A DNA stretch of 64,000 nucleotides from Sphagnum magellanicum (taxonomy: Eukaryota > Streptophyta > Sphagnopsida > Sphagnales > Sphagnaceae). The translations under genes were made by a program, and so were the position numbers. The notes below the pieces were generated by a model, which worked only from the letters and a program-made list of their open reading frames with translations, was not told the DNA's origin and ran no database searches. Every line of letters begins with the position of its first letter. The first letter of the stretch is position 1. Location of the stretch: NCBI GenBank assembly GCA_021904315.1, contig CM038910.1, positions 24,810,256 to 24,874,255 on the forward strand. Reading direction: 5' to 3'. This document shows positions 10,941 through 22,589 of this stretch, piece by piece.

Positions 10941-11830
10941 TTAATATTGATGTACATACCCATGTTCCCTTTCGTATGACTTGAAAATATCATCTAGAAC
11001 ATGTCCATTGATTTCATGAGCGTTTTCATTGATCTTTTTCACATAGTGCAGGTTCCATGCTCTTACAAATGTGATGACATCTTCTTGTAAATAAGGTAGA
11101 AATATAGCAGACACCAACACCTTGTGCCAGCTATTTCCCATATTAATGACACCATTTTGTTCCAACAAAGTTAGCATATGCTTGTAGTACCATGCACAAT
11201 GGGTCCACATATACTTCCAAAAATTTCAATGTGCTGATTATGTACAAAACAACTAGACAAAAATGGTTTGAGTACTTCTTGCCTAACATTTTCCATGTTT
11301 TCTTGCACCAAACTGTGCTCACATGCAAAATCGGACCAAATTTTTAAAGGATGCCCATACTTTGCAATAGCAACAAAATACCCTACATAATTGTTTCCTT
11401 TCATTTGTTAGTTGCAACACATGCCCATAACACAAAATGGTTCCCACCATCAATCCCAACATGGATTTTTATACCCCACTTCACCAACTGGTCATATGTT
11501 GCACACCAATTTTCAAATCCCCTTAAATCACCATGTTAACCCATGTACATGATATTAATCTACATCCACATTGCATCACATAATGAAATATTTAACAAGA
11601 TTATGTGCAAAGTCATTTTAGGGAATTCTTATAATCCATAAGCCAAAGCACCATTGGGGGAGTCGCTATATATTGCCCTAGAATTAATCTCCTTACTTCA
11701 TGATGTGCCATGTATTCTGGTTATAAACGATGCAGGGAATTTCAAACCATCCTCTTAAGTGTTTTGTACCCTTCTTGGCAAAGGGTTAATTGTGCAAAAT
11801 GAATGCCCCGATTACACCTAGCTCTTGTCA
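10941..11830 (-). pseudogene. Decayed DDE-integrase-like transposase of the giant element
   Basis: Read on the minus strand across several frames: CNRGIHFAQ (near 11,800), LWLMDYKNSL (11,635-11,650), WGIKIHVGIDGGNHFVLW (near 11,450), then YGHPLKIWSDFACEH (near 11,335), FVHNQHIEIFGS (near 11,235) and FLPYLQEDVITFVRAWNLHYV (near 11,070). Spacing and wording resemble the retroviral-type integrase core found in many eukaryotic transposons: a first Asp in a WxxD motif, an IDG strand, an SD motif with the second Asp, and the final Glu in SVHNQRIE. Here WLMD, WSD and HIE could be the triad. At least two frameshifts and several stops kill it. The assignment is from memory of motif patterns, not a search. 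A weaker trace may extend to about 12,085. Confidence 0.6.
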
Positions 11831-12099
11831 ATGGAACACTTTGTGGAATCATCTCAAGGTCTTCGGGATATAAATTCTGGTACACCCTCCCCAACCAAGA
11901 GATTTTCTCAAGGCATATCTATTCAAACCAAGGCTTGTTACAACATCAACAATTTTTTGGTTGTTCAATCTCCACATGTGCTAATAATTCATCACCCTCA
12001 AGCTATTCGTCAAATGTTTTTGTTTGGTCATTGTTCAATCTTATTGCTTAACAATTTAGCATTGCCATCAAATCTTCACATGTGATCTTGTACAATTCT

Positions 12100-13452
12100 T
12101 GAATACAACATCACCTTGTTTAATTGATGCAATTCTAAACATGTTGCCACACAAGAAACCAATGTACTAATGCATCACACAATTAGGCACCTCAGAACAT
12201 TGATTTTTTTTGAAATACAACAACCTAAAGTTATGTGAACAAAAAGAAAGTTGACCTAACCATTTTGCCACTTATGTAATCTAGGGTTTTCTCTCTCTTA
12301 AACGTTGAACATAATTGTGACATAAAACTCAAAGGTGCAAGGATACAATTCAAGATTATCATTATTGTTCAACAACATTTCAATTTGTAAGTTGGAATAT
12401 AATAATTATCCTACAAACATACTCAAAATTTCAACATAATGAAAACATGCAAACAACACCCCCCCCCCCCCCCCCCCCCACCCCCCCACCCCCCCCCCCC
12501 CCACCACCCACCCCCCCCCCCCCCCCCCCCCCCCCCCATGGATTAGAAAACTCAATCTCATGAAGCAATTTCCAATAAATTCTTACTACTTTTTTTGCTA
12601 GACTCTTACCACCTTTGGTCACCGAAAGTTTTAAAAAACACAAACCTTAATTTTAGTCTCCCACAAGTTAGAACTTTCCTTAGAATGATTCTTTGAATCA
12701 ATATGGCAATTAGTAATTGGAAGATGTAAAATAAGGGGTGATCATTCACAAGAATCTTTAATCATGCTCCAAATTTCAATAAAATCCAAATATGAATTAC
12801 AAATATTTAGTGAGTTGCTTTAATATTTTTGGCTACATTGAAAATCAAATAAAAGAATCTAGTCAATTTCACTAATTTGTTTTCTCTCACTTTTGGTGAT
12901 GCAAAACCTCCAAAACCATGTTGTGCACAAATTTGAACACCAAACATAGGAATCTTTTATTTTTTAAAAAAAATTCTCTCACTTTTAGATATTGAAAATA
13001 AACAAAAACACTTTGTTTTCAAGTCTTTAAAAAAGTCCCCCAAAAAAGGGGTTGATACTAAGCTATTAGCTCATTTTTTTGGGGCCAAAGTCTTGCACTA
13101 AACAAATAAAATTTCAAAAAAAAAATCAATTTAATTTTTAAAAATTCCCATTTCAAATGTTTTGGTACCACTCTTTTTTTTAAAAACCACATGGCTACTA
13201 CAAGTATTACTTACAAAAGATTTTGAAGTTGTGGAAAATTTCCAACTTCCTTTTTCAACAACTTGGAAAACTCAAACTCACATGAAAAAGTAAATTGATT
13301 ATACCTTACAACTTTAGCAAGTTCGGAAATTGTAACAATTTCAAAAAAGATCATAAACTTCGAATGATTTCTGCTACTCTTGTTATTGTTCTCCTATTAC
13401 TGCCATCCATTGTAACTTATATGTTGCTCCAAGCATTGCCATGGTACTATTA
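12100..13452. other. AT-rich interior sequence with a C homopolymer tract
   Basis: There is no credible gene. The block at 12,735-12,860 (GATCATTCACAAGAATCTTTAA and following) belongs to a dispersed AT-rich repeat also seen near 20,530 and 44,390. The tract at 12,459-12,537 is listed separately. Confidence 0.5.
12459..12537 (+). repeat. Nearly pure poly-C tract of 79 bases
   Basis: This is a run of cytosines broken by only a few single A residues, ending directly before ATGG at 12,538. The minus strand is therefore a G tract able to form G-quadruplexes, and the plus strand could form an i-motif. The minus-strand ORF across it (poly-Gly) is an artefact. Tract length is likely to be unreliable in assembly and variable between individuals. 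Confidence 0.9.
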
Positions 13453-13764
13453 TGTTAAGAAATAGGAGATCTACTCAAGTGCAAACATAAATCTTTATTG
13501 AAAGGAAACTACAACATGATTCTCACACACAAAACATAACATCAAGAACTCCTCAAGGTTCTTATCACATGAAATACACAAACTTGTGTAATGAAGGAAA
13601 AAGGACCAAACCATCAACACTAAGGTATTTAACTAAAAGACCAAACCACAAATAACCAAACTAATATAAGTAAAGAAAGTAATTCAACCTTGTGAAAGTA
13701 AACTAGTTACTTTCCTACTCTAGTAACTAATGAAACCTAACTAGTTGAACTTGAATTCTCAACA
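13453..13764 (-). repeat. 3' LTR of the Copia element
   Basis: 312 bp, starting TGTTAAGAAATAGG and ending TTCTCAACA on the plus strand, which is TG...CA on the coding strand. It is adjacent to the polypurine tract at 13,765-13,775. The stop of the gag-pol frame lies inside it (13,737), so the last nine codons are LTR-encoded. Confidence 0.95.
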
Positions 13765-16700
13765 TTCCCCCTCAAGCTCAAATGCACTTCTAGTACACCG
13801 AACATTTTTCTAAACTTCCTTAGCTTGTTTATACCTAAAGCCTTAATGAAAATGTTAGCAATTTGATCTTCGGTATTGACATGAATAAGGTTAATTTCTC
13901 TTGCTAGAACTTTTTCTCTAATAAAATGGTAGTGCACCTCAATGTGTTTTGTCTTAGCATGATAAATTGAGTTGTTAGCAAGTAGTATGCTACTGATGTT
14001 ATCATAATAAATAACAACATGAGCATCCATTGACTGTCCCAAATCTAATAGTAGTTTTTGTAACCAAACTATTTCACATGCAGCAATTACTGCACCTTTG
14101 TATTCTACCTTCGTGCTTGATAGTGCAACTGTTGGTTGTTTTTTACTACTCCAACTAACAACACCACTTCCAAAAGAAAACATGAAACCACTGGTCGATT
14201 ATCTATCTGAAACATTGCCAGCCTAATTAACATCCGTGTATCCCTGTACTTGTAAATGGCTCTTGGTTTCATAAAAAATTCCACACTGCAAAGTATGTTT
14301 TATGTACCTCAATATGCGCCTCACTGCATCCAAATGTGGCTTTCGTGGTGTTTGCATGAATTGACTTACCATTGCAACTGCATAATTCAAATTTGGCCTT
14401 GTGATGGTCATGTAAATCAAACTCCCCACTATGCGTTTGTACATAGTGGTATCCTCCACAAAGTTTCCTTCATCTACACTTAATTTCACATTTTGCTCCA
14501 ATGGAATTGAAATGGGTTTGCAACCCATCATCCCACATTCAGTCAATTTGTTCAAGGCATATTGCCTTTGTAGTAACCATGTCCCTTTAGGGGTTTGGAT
14601 TACCTTAATGCCGAAGAAATAACTCAACTCTCCCAAATCCTTCATCTCAAACTTTTGCTTCAAAAGCTTTTTCAAATCAAAGATGTATGCATCACTATCT
14701 CATGTGGTAATCAAATCATCAACATAGATGATTATGATCATAATCCCATGATCTATCTTTTTCACATATAGTGAAAAATCTGCATTGGATGTTTGAAATC
14801 CACTTGTGACAAGATACTGACCTATCTTGTTTGACCAAGTTCTAGGTGCTTGCTTCAAGCCGTACAAAACTTTCTTCAACCTACAAACCAAATTAGGATG
14901 TGTTTGGTCCACATAACCTGGTGGTTACTCCATGTACACTTCATCCTGTAAGTCTCCATGAAAAAAAACATTCTTTACATCCATTTGATGTAAAGACCAT
15001 CGTTTTACTGCTACCATAACAATGATTGTTCTTACAGTTGTCATTTTGGCAACTGGACTATAGGTCTCCTCATAGTCTATGCCATAAGTTTGGGCATAAC
15101 CTTTGGTAACCAATCTTGTTTTGTATCTGCTCATAGATCCATTTGCATTGTGTTTCACTTTGTACACCCATTTGCACCCAATTGCTTTCTTGTCCTCTGG
15201 TAAAGCTACCAATTCCCAAGTAGCATTCGCATCCAAAGTTGCCATCTTTTCATCCATGGCATTGTCCCATTTAGGGTTTCCAACTGCTTGTTCGAAACAA
15301 GTGGGTTCAACCTCCTGTATAACTCTCACCATGTATGCATAATGATGAGCTACAAAGCCATCATATGTGAATCTTTGAACATGGTACTTGACTCGTGTGG
15401 GTCTTTGTACTCCATTGTTGTTGTCAAGTGTTTTCAAAACTTTCTTGGCCATCTGAGCTCCACGAATAGTAATTGAAGTGATTCTTGATCCTTCACCCTC
15501 ACTTTTTTCTGAATCACTTAACTCACCATCTACATGAGAAATTTTAGATGATGTTTGAGAACTACCATGTATAATGTTTGAAGATCTTAATTTTCCTTTC
15601 CATGGAGTGCTACTGGACCCATTAATTGAAGATTCTTGTGGTCCACTGATTAATTATGGTTTTTGTTCCACATTTGATGAAACATCACCATTTCTAGCCT
15701 CTCCATCTTTTGCTACCTTTAGTGGTGAATACTAGCTAACCATCTCATCAAACACAACATCTCTACTCACTTGCAACTTTCGAATGGAAGGATTGAAGCA
15801 TCTATATCCTTTTTGTTCTAAAGAATATCCAATGAAGATACATTTCTCAGCTTTTGGGTCTAGTTTTGATCTATTTTCATCAGGAACATGCACGTATGCA
15901 ATGTAACCAAACACTCTAAGGTGTGAGACATCTGGTTTTTTGCATGTGAATTTTTCTTTAGGTGTCATGCCATGAACTGCCGCTATGGGTGTTCAATTCA
16001 TGATATAGACTACAATTGCTACCACTTCAGCCCAAAAGTAATTTGGCAAATTCTTCTCATTCAACATGGCACATGCTATTTCTGCAATGTGCATGTTCTT
16101 CTTTTTAGCAACTCCATTATGTTGTGAGGAATAATTACATGAGTACTTCCTTTGAATTCCATGCTCTTTCAAGTACTCACTAAATTCATTTGAAAAATAC
16201 TCCCCCCTTTCATCGGACCTTAAGCACTTGATGCCCACACCCTTCTCCTTCTCCACCATTGCTTTGAAATTCAAAAAATGTTAAAACATTTCACCTTTGT
16301 GTTTCATGAAGTAGACTCACACCTTCCTTGTGTGGTCGTCAATGAAACTCATGTATTATTTGCATCCTCCAATGGATTCTGTTTTCGTGGTCCACACATC
16401 TAAATGGATCATTTCCAAAGGTTTGGAATTTACATTAGTTGTTTGTGCTGGGAATGGATGCCTAGCTTGCTTCCCCAATTGGCATGCTTCACAAACTTCT
16501 GACTTCACCTCTTCTATTCCAAATTTGGGAAGACCTCCAACAAGATTTTATTTCTTCATCAGCTTAAGACGTTAGAGATTAACATGGCCAACCCACTTGT
16601 GCCAAATTCCAATGTTTCTAGCTTTTTTTCCATGTGTGAATAACATGGAATGCACTTTAGGCATGTTCAAATCCAAGGTGAACATTTGTCCATTCCTTTC

Positions 16701-18023
16701 CCCTTTTGTAATCAATTTGCCTTGGTTTTTCATGTCTTCCACAAAACATCCATTTGGGTTGAATGTCACCTGTAAACCTTGTTCCACCATTTGGCCTATA
16801 GAGACCAAATTTTTTGTTATGGTTGGAACATGAAATACATCTTTCAAGTACTTTGTTTGCCCATCTTGCATGGACAATGGCACCTTGCCAATTTGTGTGA
16901 TGGGATGTGTAGTGTCATCACTAATTTCTACAAACCCTGATGTCTTCAAATCCTTTGTGTCTCTAAACCATTCTCCATGACTAGTCATGTGGTTTGAAGC
17001 TCCAAAATCCACATACCAGACATTATTGTCTGATACACCTCCTATTATTGAATTTGCAATGTGTTACATCACAAACAGTTGCTCATCACCTTGATTACTA
17101 GTTGAAGCATAATTCCCTTGTTGCAACTTTCCATTTCGTGCATCATGTTCCCTTTGATAACAATTTTTCATCATGTGCCCAAATTTCCCACAGTAGTAGC
17201 AATTTGAATCGTTATTTGGTTGTCGACTTCGATGACTTCCACCACGACTTCCTCGACTTCCTCTTCCTCCAAAGTTTCTTTGTCCACCTCCATGAGCTTA
17301 ACCTTCATGTTGATGATGTCCACCATGCAAGCTTCCGTGTCAACCTCGAAATGAAATTTTACCACCTTTACCTCTACTTCTATTAGTATTTGAGTAGAAA
17401 GCACTTTCTTGTGATCCTCCATTGGATGAAGTACTAATAATTTTCATCTCTTCACTTATAAGTAGTGTTATTAAATCTTGGAAATCGGAAAATGTTTCTC
17501 AAATTGCAATTGAAGTATGAAACTGGCTATATTACTTTCCAAGTCTATTCAAGGTGACGGCCACTAAATCTTCATCATCTATAGGGGCTCCTATAGATGC
17601 AAGAGCATCTGCAAGGTTTTTCACCTTTGTAGAATAGTCACTGATGTTCATCTTGTTTTTCTGTAGATTATGCAACTCTTGTTTGAGTTGCATTTTGCAG
17701 GCTTGTGTATTGGTGTTATACATCTTCACCAATGTATCCTAAGCCTGCTTGGGTGATTTTGCATCTTGCATATGCACAATCATGGAATCAGACACACTCA
17801 TAGAGAGTCAATACAAAACTTTTTTTGCTTTTTCGTGTCAAGTTTTATTGGCTTGAATTTGTTATTGTGTGGGGTTTTCTGGAAGAAAAGGTTCTTTTTC
17901 ATCACCAGTTATGAATTCATAATAGCCTTTCCCCATCAAAAAATTCATAATCCTAAATTTCCACACTTGGAAATTGTTTTTATCTAGTTTCTTAATTGCG
18001 ATTTGAGAAAGACCATCCGTCAT
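13737..18023 (-). pseudogene. Copia gag-pol polyprotein, inactivated by nonsense mutations
   Basis: A single frame of 1,429 codons runs from the ATG at 18,021-18,023 to the stop at 13,737; all surviving segments share the frame, so I see no frameshift. In order: gag (LSQIAIKKLDKNNFQVWKF near the start), a CCHC zinc knuckle (CYYCGKFGHMMKNC, about 17,156-17,196), protease (DFGASNHMT, normally DSGAS), the pre-integrase HKWVGH motif, an integrase core with LRSDERGEY and NGVAKKKN (normally NGVAERKN, so the catalytic Glu is Lys), reverse transcriptase with YVDD (near 14,730), and RNase H (LSSTKVEY). Well over ten in-frame stops interrupt it. Most sit where relatives have Gln, Arg or Trp, as expected from C-to-T and G-to-A decay. 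Confidence 0.93.
13765..13775 (-). other. Polypurine tract of the Copia element
   Basis: The minus strand reads TTGAGGGGGAA immediately before the 3' LTR start (TGTTGAG). This G-rich purine run in contact with the LTR is the usual Copia plus-strand primer. Confidence 0.85.
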
Positions 18024-19243
18024 ATCTCAAAACAACACTCAATGTCTTTTTGGGGTTTCACAAATGATTTTAATTCTTTCCTTGGGTTTCTAGGATTGGG
18101 ATTAGGGTTTTCCTTCCTTAGGTTTCTAGGATTAGGGTTAGGGTTAAACAAGATGGACCTTGCATATGTATGTATGTCTTGAGTATTATATGAAATTCTA
18201 TACTATACATAGGTTTTACATATATGTACATATCTCGTATAATATTTCGTATGGTATTAAATACATGATTACATACCACACTTTTGTATGAAGGTCTTGA
18301 GAATGTATTTGTGCTTCCTAATCTTCAAACTCCTTCCTTCAAGTTCTCCCAAGTTGTATTTGCTTCACTTCAAAAAATTGTTTTGATGTCTTCTCAAAAC
18401 AAACTTCCATGATAGCAACTTTGTAAAGCTACACCGTTCACATATGACCTTGGATCAATCTGAAACTTTGATGAAACATGAACAACAATGTCTACTACCT
18501 TCTCTCAAAATTTTAGCTCATTTAATTTCATAAAATGAGAGATCTTGTTACTTCCTTGAAGTCACCTCAAACTGGGACCTGAACACAAAATGACTTACAA
18601 CTTGCTCTCAAAAACTTTAAATTCCTTGAAATTTTTGGAGACACATTAGATATAGGTCTTCTATATCTACTCAAGATTTCAACTCTATTGATGATGATCA
18701 CAAAGAGTTATCACTTTCAAAAGGAATTGACTTCAAAACTAAAACTAAAACTTTAAATGCTTGGATCTCTCTTAATACAGATCCAAACGACATGAAATTT
18801 CTCTCACATTTATATTCCTTTATGATCTATACGATCCTAAAGCTGCAGATTCAGAAAAACGCAAACAAAGGAGATATGACCAAAAAACCAAATGTGGCAC
18901 AGAGTTTTCAAAGGCTCATAATTCTCACAAAACATATCCTTTTCTTTTGAAAATTTGAGAATAGAAACGTCTTATAGTCTTCTATAATGTCTCCAAGTTT
19001 CACTCCAAGATCTTTTCATAGTAGATCTAGATCTAGGTTTACCGATCTGACTTCCACGACCTTGATATGTTGATCTTCTCTCACCTCTTTTCTTTTCATT
19101 TCTTTCTCTTCACATTCTTTCTTTTCTCCGTTTCTCTTTTGCATTTGACAAACTCCTATGATATTACTAGAGACTCTCAAGCTTTAGTTCTAGAGAGTTT
19201 CTAGCTCTAGATCTCTTTCAACTTTTTCATTCAACAACCTAAA
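18024..19243 (-). other. Long untranslated leader of the Copia element
   Basis: About 1.2 kb separates the primer site from the gag ATG, which is long for Copia. I see no conserved reading frame in it. It contains a (TTAGGG)2-like stretch near 18,133-18,146 and an AT-rich block with palindromic ATACATA/TATGTAT words at 18,165-18,280. It may hold packaging or dimerisation signals or an additional insertion. Confidence 0.6.
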
Positions 19244-19254
19244 CTCTGATACCA
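19244..19254 (-). other. Primer-binding site (initiator tRNA-Met) of the Copia element
   Basis: The minus strand reads TGGTATCAGAG directly after the 5' LTR (TTAACA end), complementary to the 3' end of initiator tRNA-Met. Confidence 0.92.
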
Positions 19255-19566
19255 TGTTAACAAATAGGAGATCTACTCAAGTGCAAACATAAATCTTTAT
19301 TGAAAGGAAACTATAACATGATTCTCACACACAAAACATAACATCAAGAACTCCTCAAAGTTCTTGTCACATGAAATACACAAACTTGTGTAATGAAGAA
19401 AAGAGGACCAAACCATTAACACCAAGGTATTTAGCTAAAAGACCAAACCACAAATAACCAAACTAATATAAGTAAAGAAAATAATTCAACCTTGTGAAAG
19501 TAACCTAGTTACTTTCCTATTCTAGTAACTAATGAAACCTAACTAGTTGAGCTTGAATTTTCAACA
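19255..19566 (-). repeat. 5' LTR of the Copia element
   Basis: 312 bp, starting TGTTAACAAATAGG and ending TTTTCAACA on the plus strand. It is the same length as the 3' LTR, with 14 mismatches and no gaps by hand alignment. As the 5' LTR in the minus orientation it would carry the promoter. Confidence 0.95.
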
Positions 19567-19571
19567 TGTTA

Positions 19572-21769
19572 TTGATTTACTATGAACTACATCTTTTACT
19601 ATATATTGCACTCTTATTATTGCCACCCTTGGTGAATTGTTGAGTTCAATGTGCCTCTACTATTGCTTGTGTTTTCTTGTTGCAACTCTATTGTTATTAC
19701 TATTGATGCCATTTTATTTTACTACTGCTACCACCCTTAACAACCCATCAATGCTTCAAAGCAACCAAACTATGAAGAAACAAGTAGCAAAAGTTCCTCA
19801 CAATATACTATTGTTTCCACCTTTCACCATTCACCAATGTTTTCAAGCAGCCACACTTCCTCACAATACTCACAAGATTAAGTCTAGAGCACTCAACAAA
19901 ATGAGGGCACAATGTTCACAAGTTGATGTTGAAGAGCTCATGTTCATTGTGCCTCCCTCTTTTTAATGGTCCAACCCATTTCTTGGCATTCAACATTTAG
20001 GGTTTTTAAAGGGGTTTGGAGCAATGTTTTTTCTTTTGGCAAATTTTAGCCATGTAGCCAATAAAAGCTTGGAATTTTTTTGGGGGTTTTTAGTGTGAAT
20101 TTAGAAAACATTCTGCAAAAGATGGCCAAGAATGTCAATTTGCTATACCAAATATTGGCAACACAAAACAAACCCTACTCAAGAAGTTTTAAAATCATTG
20201 GTTTAATGAAAATAAAAATATACACTTCACAAATATTGCCAACTTCCTTAAGTTATTTTAGCCAAAAATATAAAATGATGATTCAAGGTTTTGTACTAGA
20301 GTTTTTTAAGAGCTTCTTTTTTGAAGTTGAAATGGTTATCATCAAGGTTTTTAAAATTTTTGGTTAAAACTATGGTCTTGAAAGATTGGCAATGTTCCCT
20401 TTTTTGGGATTTTGTTTTCAAATTTCCACTAAAAATGAAAAATTTCAATTTTTATCCAATTCTTTTTGTTGCCATAGTGCAAAATTTTGCCAAAAAAAAC
20501 ATTGATTTTGGAAATAGAAATAATAATGATCATTCACAACAATCTTTAACCAAATCTAGCTATAAACTAGATGACTTGGGGAAAAACTTCCATCACCCAT
20601 TAATATTTAATTATGGCTACATATTGAATTCATATTTTAAAAATCTACCAAATTTTCCAATTTCTTTTTGTGTCAATTTTTGGACCCTAAAATCCTCCAA
20701 AATCACTTTATTTCAAGCCTTTAAAATTTAATTGAACTTTTTCACAAAAACCTACCAATAGAACAATTGATTATTTATTTTTCTTCTTCTATGTATTTCT
20801 ATTGGTTTTTTTTCTTCTATTTTCATTTTCGTTCATTTCATTCATTTTGTATCTCCTTTATCTTTTATCTTTTAAATTTCTTTTATTATTTTCTTCATTT
20901 TTTCATCCATCTTCTTTTTCATCTTCATCATTTACGCTATTTTTTAACAATTAGGTTTTTATTTTTTACATGAACCACCCAATTAAAATACCAATGGGTA
21001 TTTTGGATGCCCCATGTTTGGGTATCAAACACAAATCTCCCAATAAAAACTAGTTAGCATTTGAGGGCTTCAATACAGGATGCCCACATGGGTAGTGGAA
21101 TATGAACCACAATATTGCTCATGCAATCTAATTAGATACATTTATGCAGGTATTAAACCACATAATAGAAAAATCCATGCCCACATATATATAATTATAC
21201 AAAGTGCAATTGGGATTAGAGTAGATAGAACACTTTGCATGTACCAAGTATACTGTCATATATCTCTTGTACCAAAATATAGATGTTACAAAAATTTAAC
21301 CAAGCACTAGCCCATCTTTTGATTACATATGGCCATATGCCATATGTCAAAAAACATAATTCAACTTCTTAAGCATGACATCATCATCATCATCATCATC
21401 ATAGATAGAAAGTTTTAGTTCATTGAAGCATGTGAATGCTTTTGGTAGCCATATCTTGGGCCAATCAAGCTTGAAGCAAATCACAATCCGTGCGCAATGG
21501 AAGTAGGTATTATCAATGATGAACTTGTGCAACCGATGAAGTTTTTAACTACTCATTTTCTTTAGGCACCTTTCAAATTGTGCCTACATGTACCATACTT
21601 CTCCTAATCATTTATATTCCTAATCAACTTTACTTCAACACCTTTCCCCTCTTACATCTTCTTTCACTTGGAATTGTTTATAGTGAAAATACAATATGGG
21701 ACACATGTTGCAACTTCTACACATTGAACATACTAAAAAATACACATGATAGTTCTCAAATAGGTGCCA
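19572..21769. other. AT-rich interior sequence, no gene recognised
   Basis: Several ORFs of 60-136 codons (for example plus 20,321-20,731) are rich in Phe, Leu, Ile and Lys, as expected from AT-rich chance frames, and contain no motif I know. The segment near 20,525-20,640 is a copy of the dispersed AT-rich repeat (GATCATTCACAACAATCTTTAA). A (CAT)8 microsatellite lies at 21,377-21,401. Confidence 0.5.
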
Positions 21770-22201
21770 TTATTTTCTTTGCAATTTGTGTATATGTAAA
21801 ACAAAAAAAAAAAAAAAAAACATCACCTTAACAACTTGTGTGCCTCCTAAAAAATCACATGAGTTTAGAAAATCCTCCACATCCACATTGATGTTTGCCT
21901 TAAACATCGGATCTCTTAATTTAGGCTCCTCTACAAACTTGTCCATTGTCTTCATAATTTGTTTCTTCATAATGTTGGGAATGTTAGTCAAATGTTGCAC
22001 ACTTTCCAAACATTTCATGAACCCACAATGTAGTGCTTCCTTTGCCAGTAGACAATCAAAAAATAAACTTTTGAATATTAACCTCCTCCGCACATTCTTA
22101 ACCTCTTCCAAGAATTGGGGCCCATGAATAGGTAGGTTTAGAATTCCCATTGCTTTTTCAGTGCTTTTAAATAAAATATTCTTGGAATCTTTTAAATACA
22201 T
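21770..22201 (-). CDS. Unrecognised ORF of 143 codons, possibly a transposon protein fragment
   Basis: This is the longest uninterrupted intergenic frame in the interior of the giant element that is not part of Copia. Its composition (mixed charged and hydrophobic residues, Cys at several places) looks more protein-like than its neighbours up to about residue 125; the last part, a run of Phe from the A18 tract at 21,800-21,817, is not. I recognise no domain. It lies on the same strand as the integrase fossil, 10 kb away. It could be a fragment of a second gene of the element or a chance ORF. Confidence 0.25.
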   Translation of the reverse strand: MYLKDSKNILFKSTEKAMGILNLPIHGPQFLEEVKNVRRRLIFKSLFFDCLLAKEALHCGFMKCLESVQHLTNIPNIMKKQIMKTMDKFVEEPKLRDPMFKANINVDVEDFLNSCDFLGGTQVVKVMFFFFFFVLHIHKLQRK

Positions 22202-22589
22202 CTTTCAAAAAAATAATAATTTAAAGTTTATTATTATGTTAAAATGTATATCAAAAAAATGTTATTACACTATAGTAAATCATGGCTTTTCAAAAGGTTA
22301 ACTTGACCAAAATGTTCATTGACCAAAAGGTATGTCCATTTTGACTAAAAGTTTGGGGCATGAAAAACACATGTTACATTTGATTGAAGTGACATTTTTG
22401 AGCAAATGTCAAGTTAAAGATTTGATAAAAAAGTACAAACGTCCACAAAAAATAGCCATGGTTTAGTCAAATTGGCCATATTAAATGGATAGAGTTTAAT
22501 CAAATTGAACATCCTGATTTGAATTGGTCAAATTGACCATGTTAATTTAACACTTAATCAAATGAGCCATATTCATTTGATGGCTTAAC

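Larger units (their letters stand above)
13453..19566 (-). mobile_element. Complete but inactive Copia (Ty1) LTR retrotransposon
   Basis: Two 312-bp LTRs (13,453-13,764 and 19,255-19,566) with TG...CA ends enclose, in minus-strand order, a tRNA-Met primer site, a leader of about 1.2 kb, one gag-pol frame and a polypurine tract. The order protease, integrase, reverse transcriptase, RNase H identifies Copia. The flanking pentamers are TATTA (13,448-13,452) and TGTTA (19,567-19,571), a target-site duplication with one mismatch. The LTRs differ at 14 of 312 positions by hand count, 12 of them transitions. The element is nested inside the 28-kb inverted-repeat structure. Confidence 0.95.

Noticed and set aside
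12431-12643. Minus-strand ORF with a poly-Gly run
   Set aside because: Produced by the C tract.
18125-18146. TTAGGG-like telomere repeat
   Set aside because: Only about two units inside the Copia leader, and plant telomeres use TTTAGGG; no interstitial telomere is indicated.
20321-20731. Plus-strand ORF of 136 codons
   Set aside because: Phe/Lys/Asn-rich composition typical of AT-rich chance frames, and it overlaps a dispersed repeat copy.
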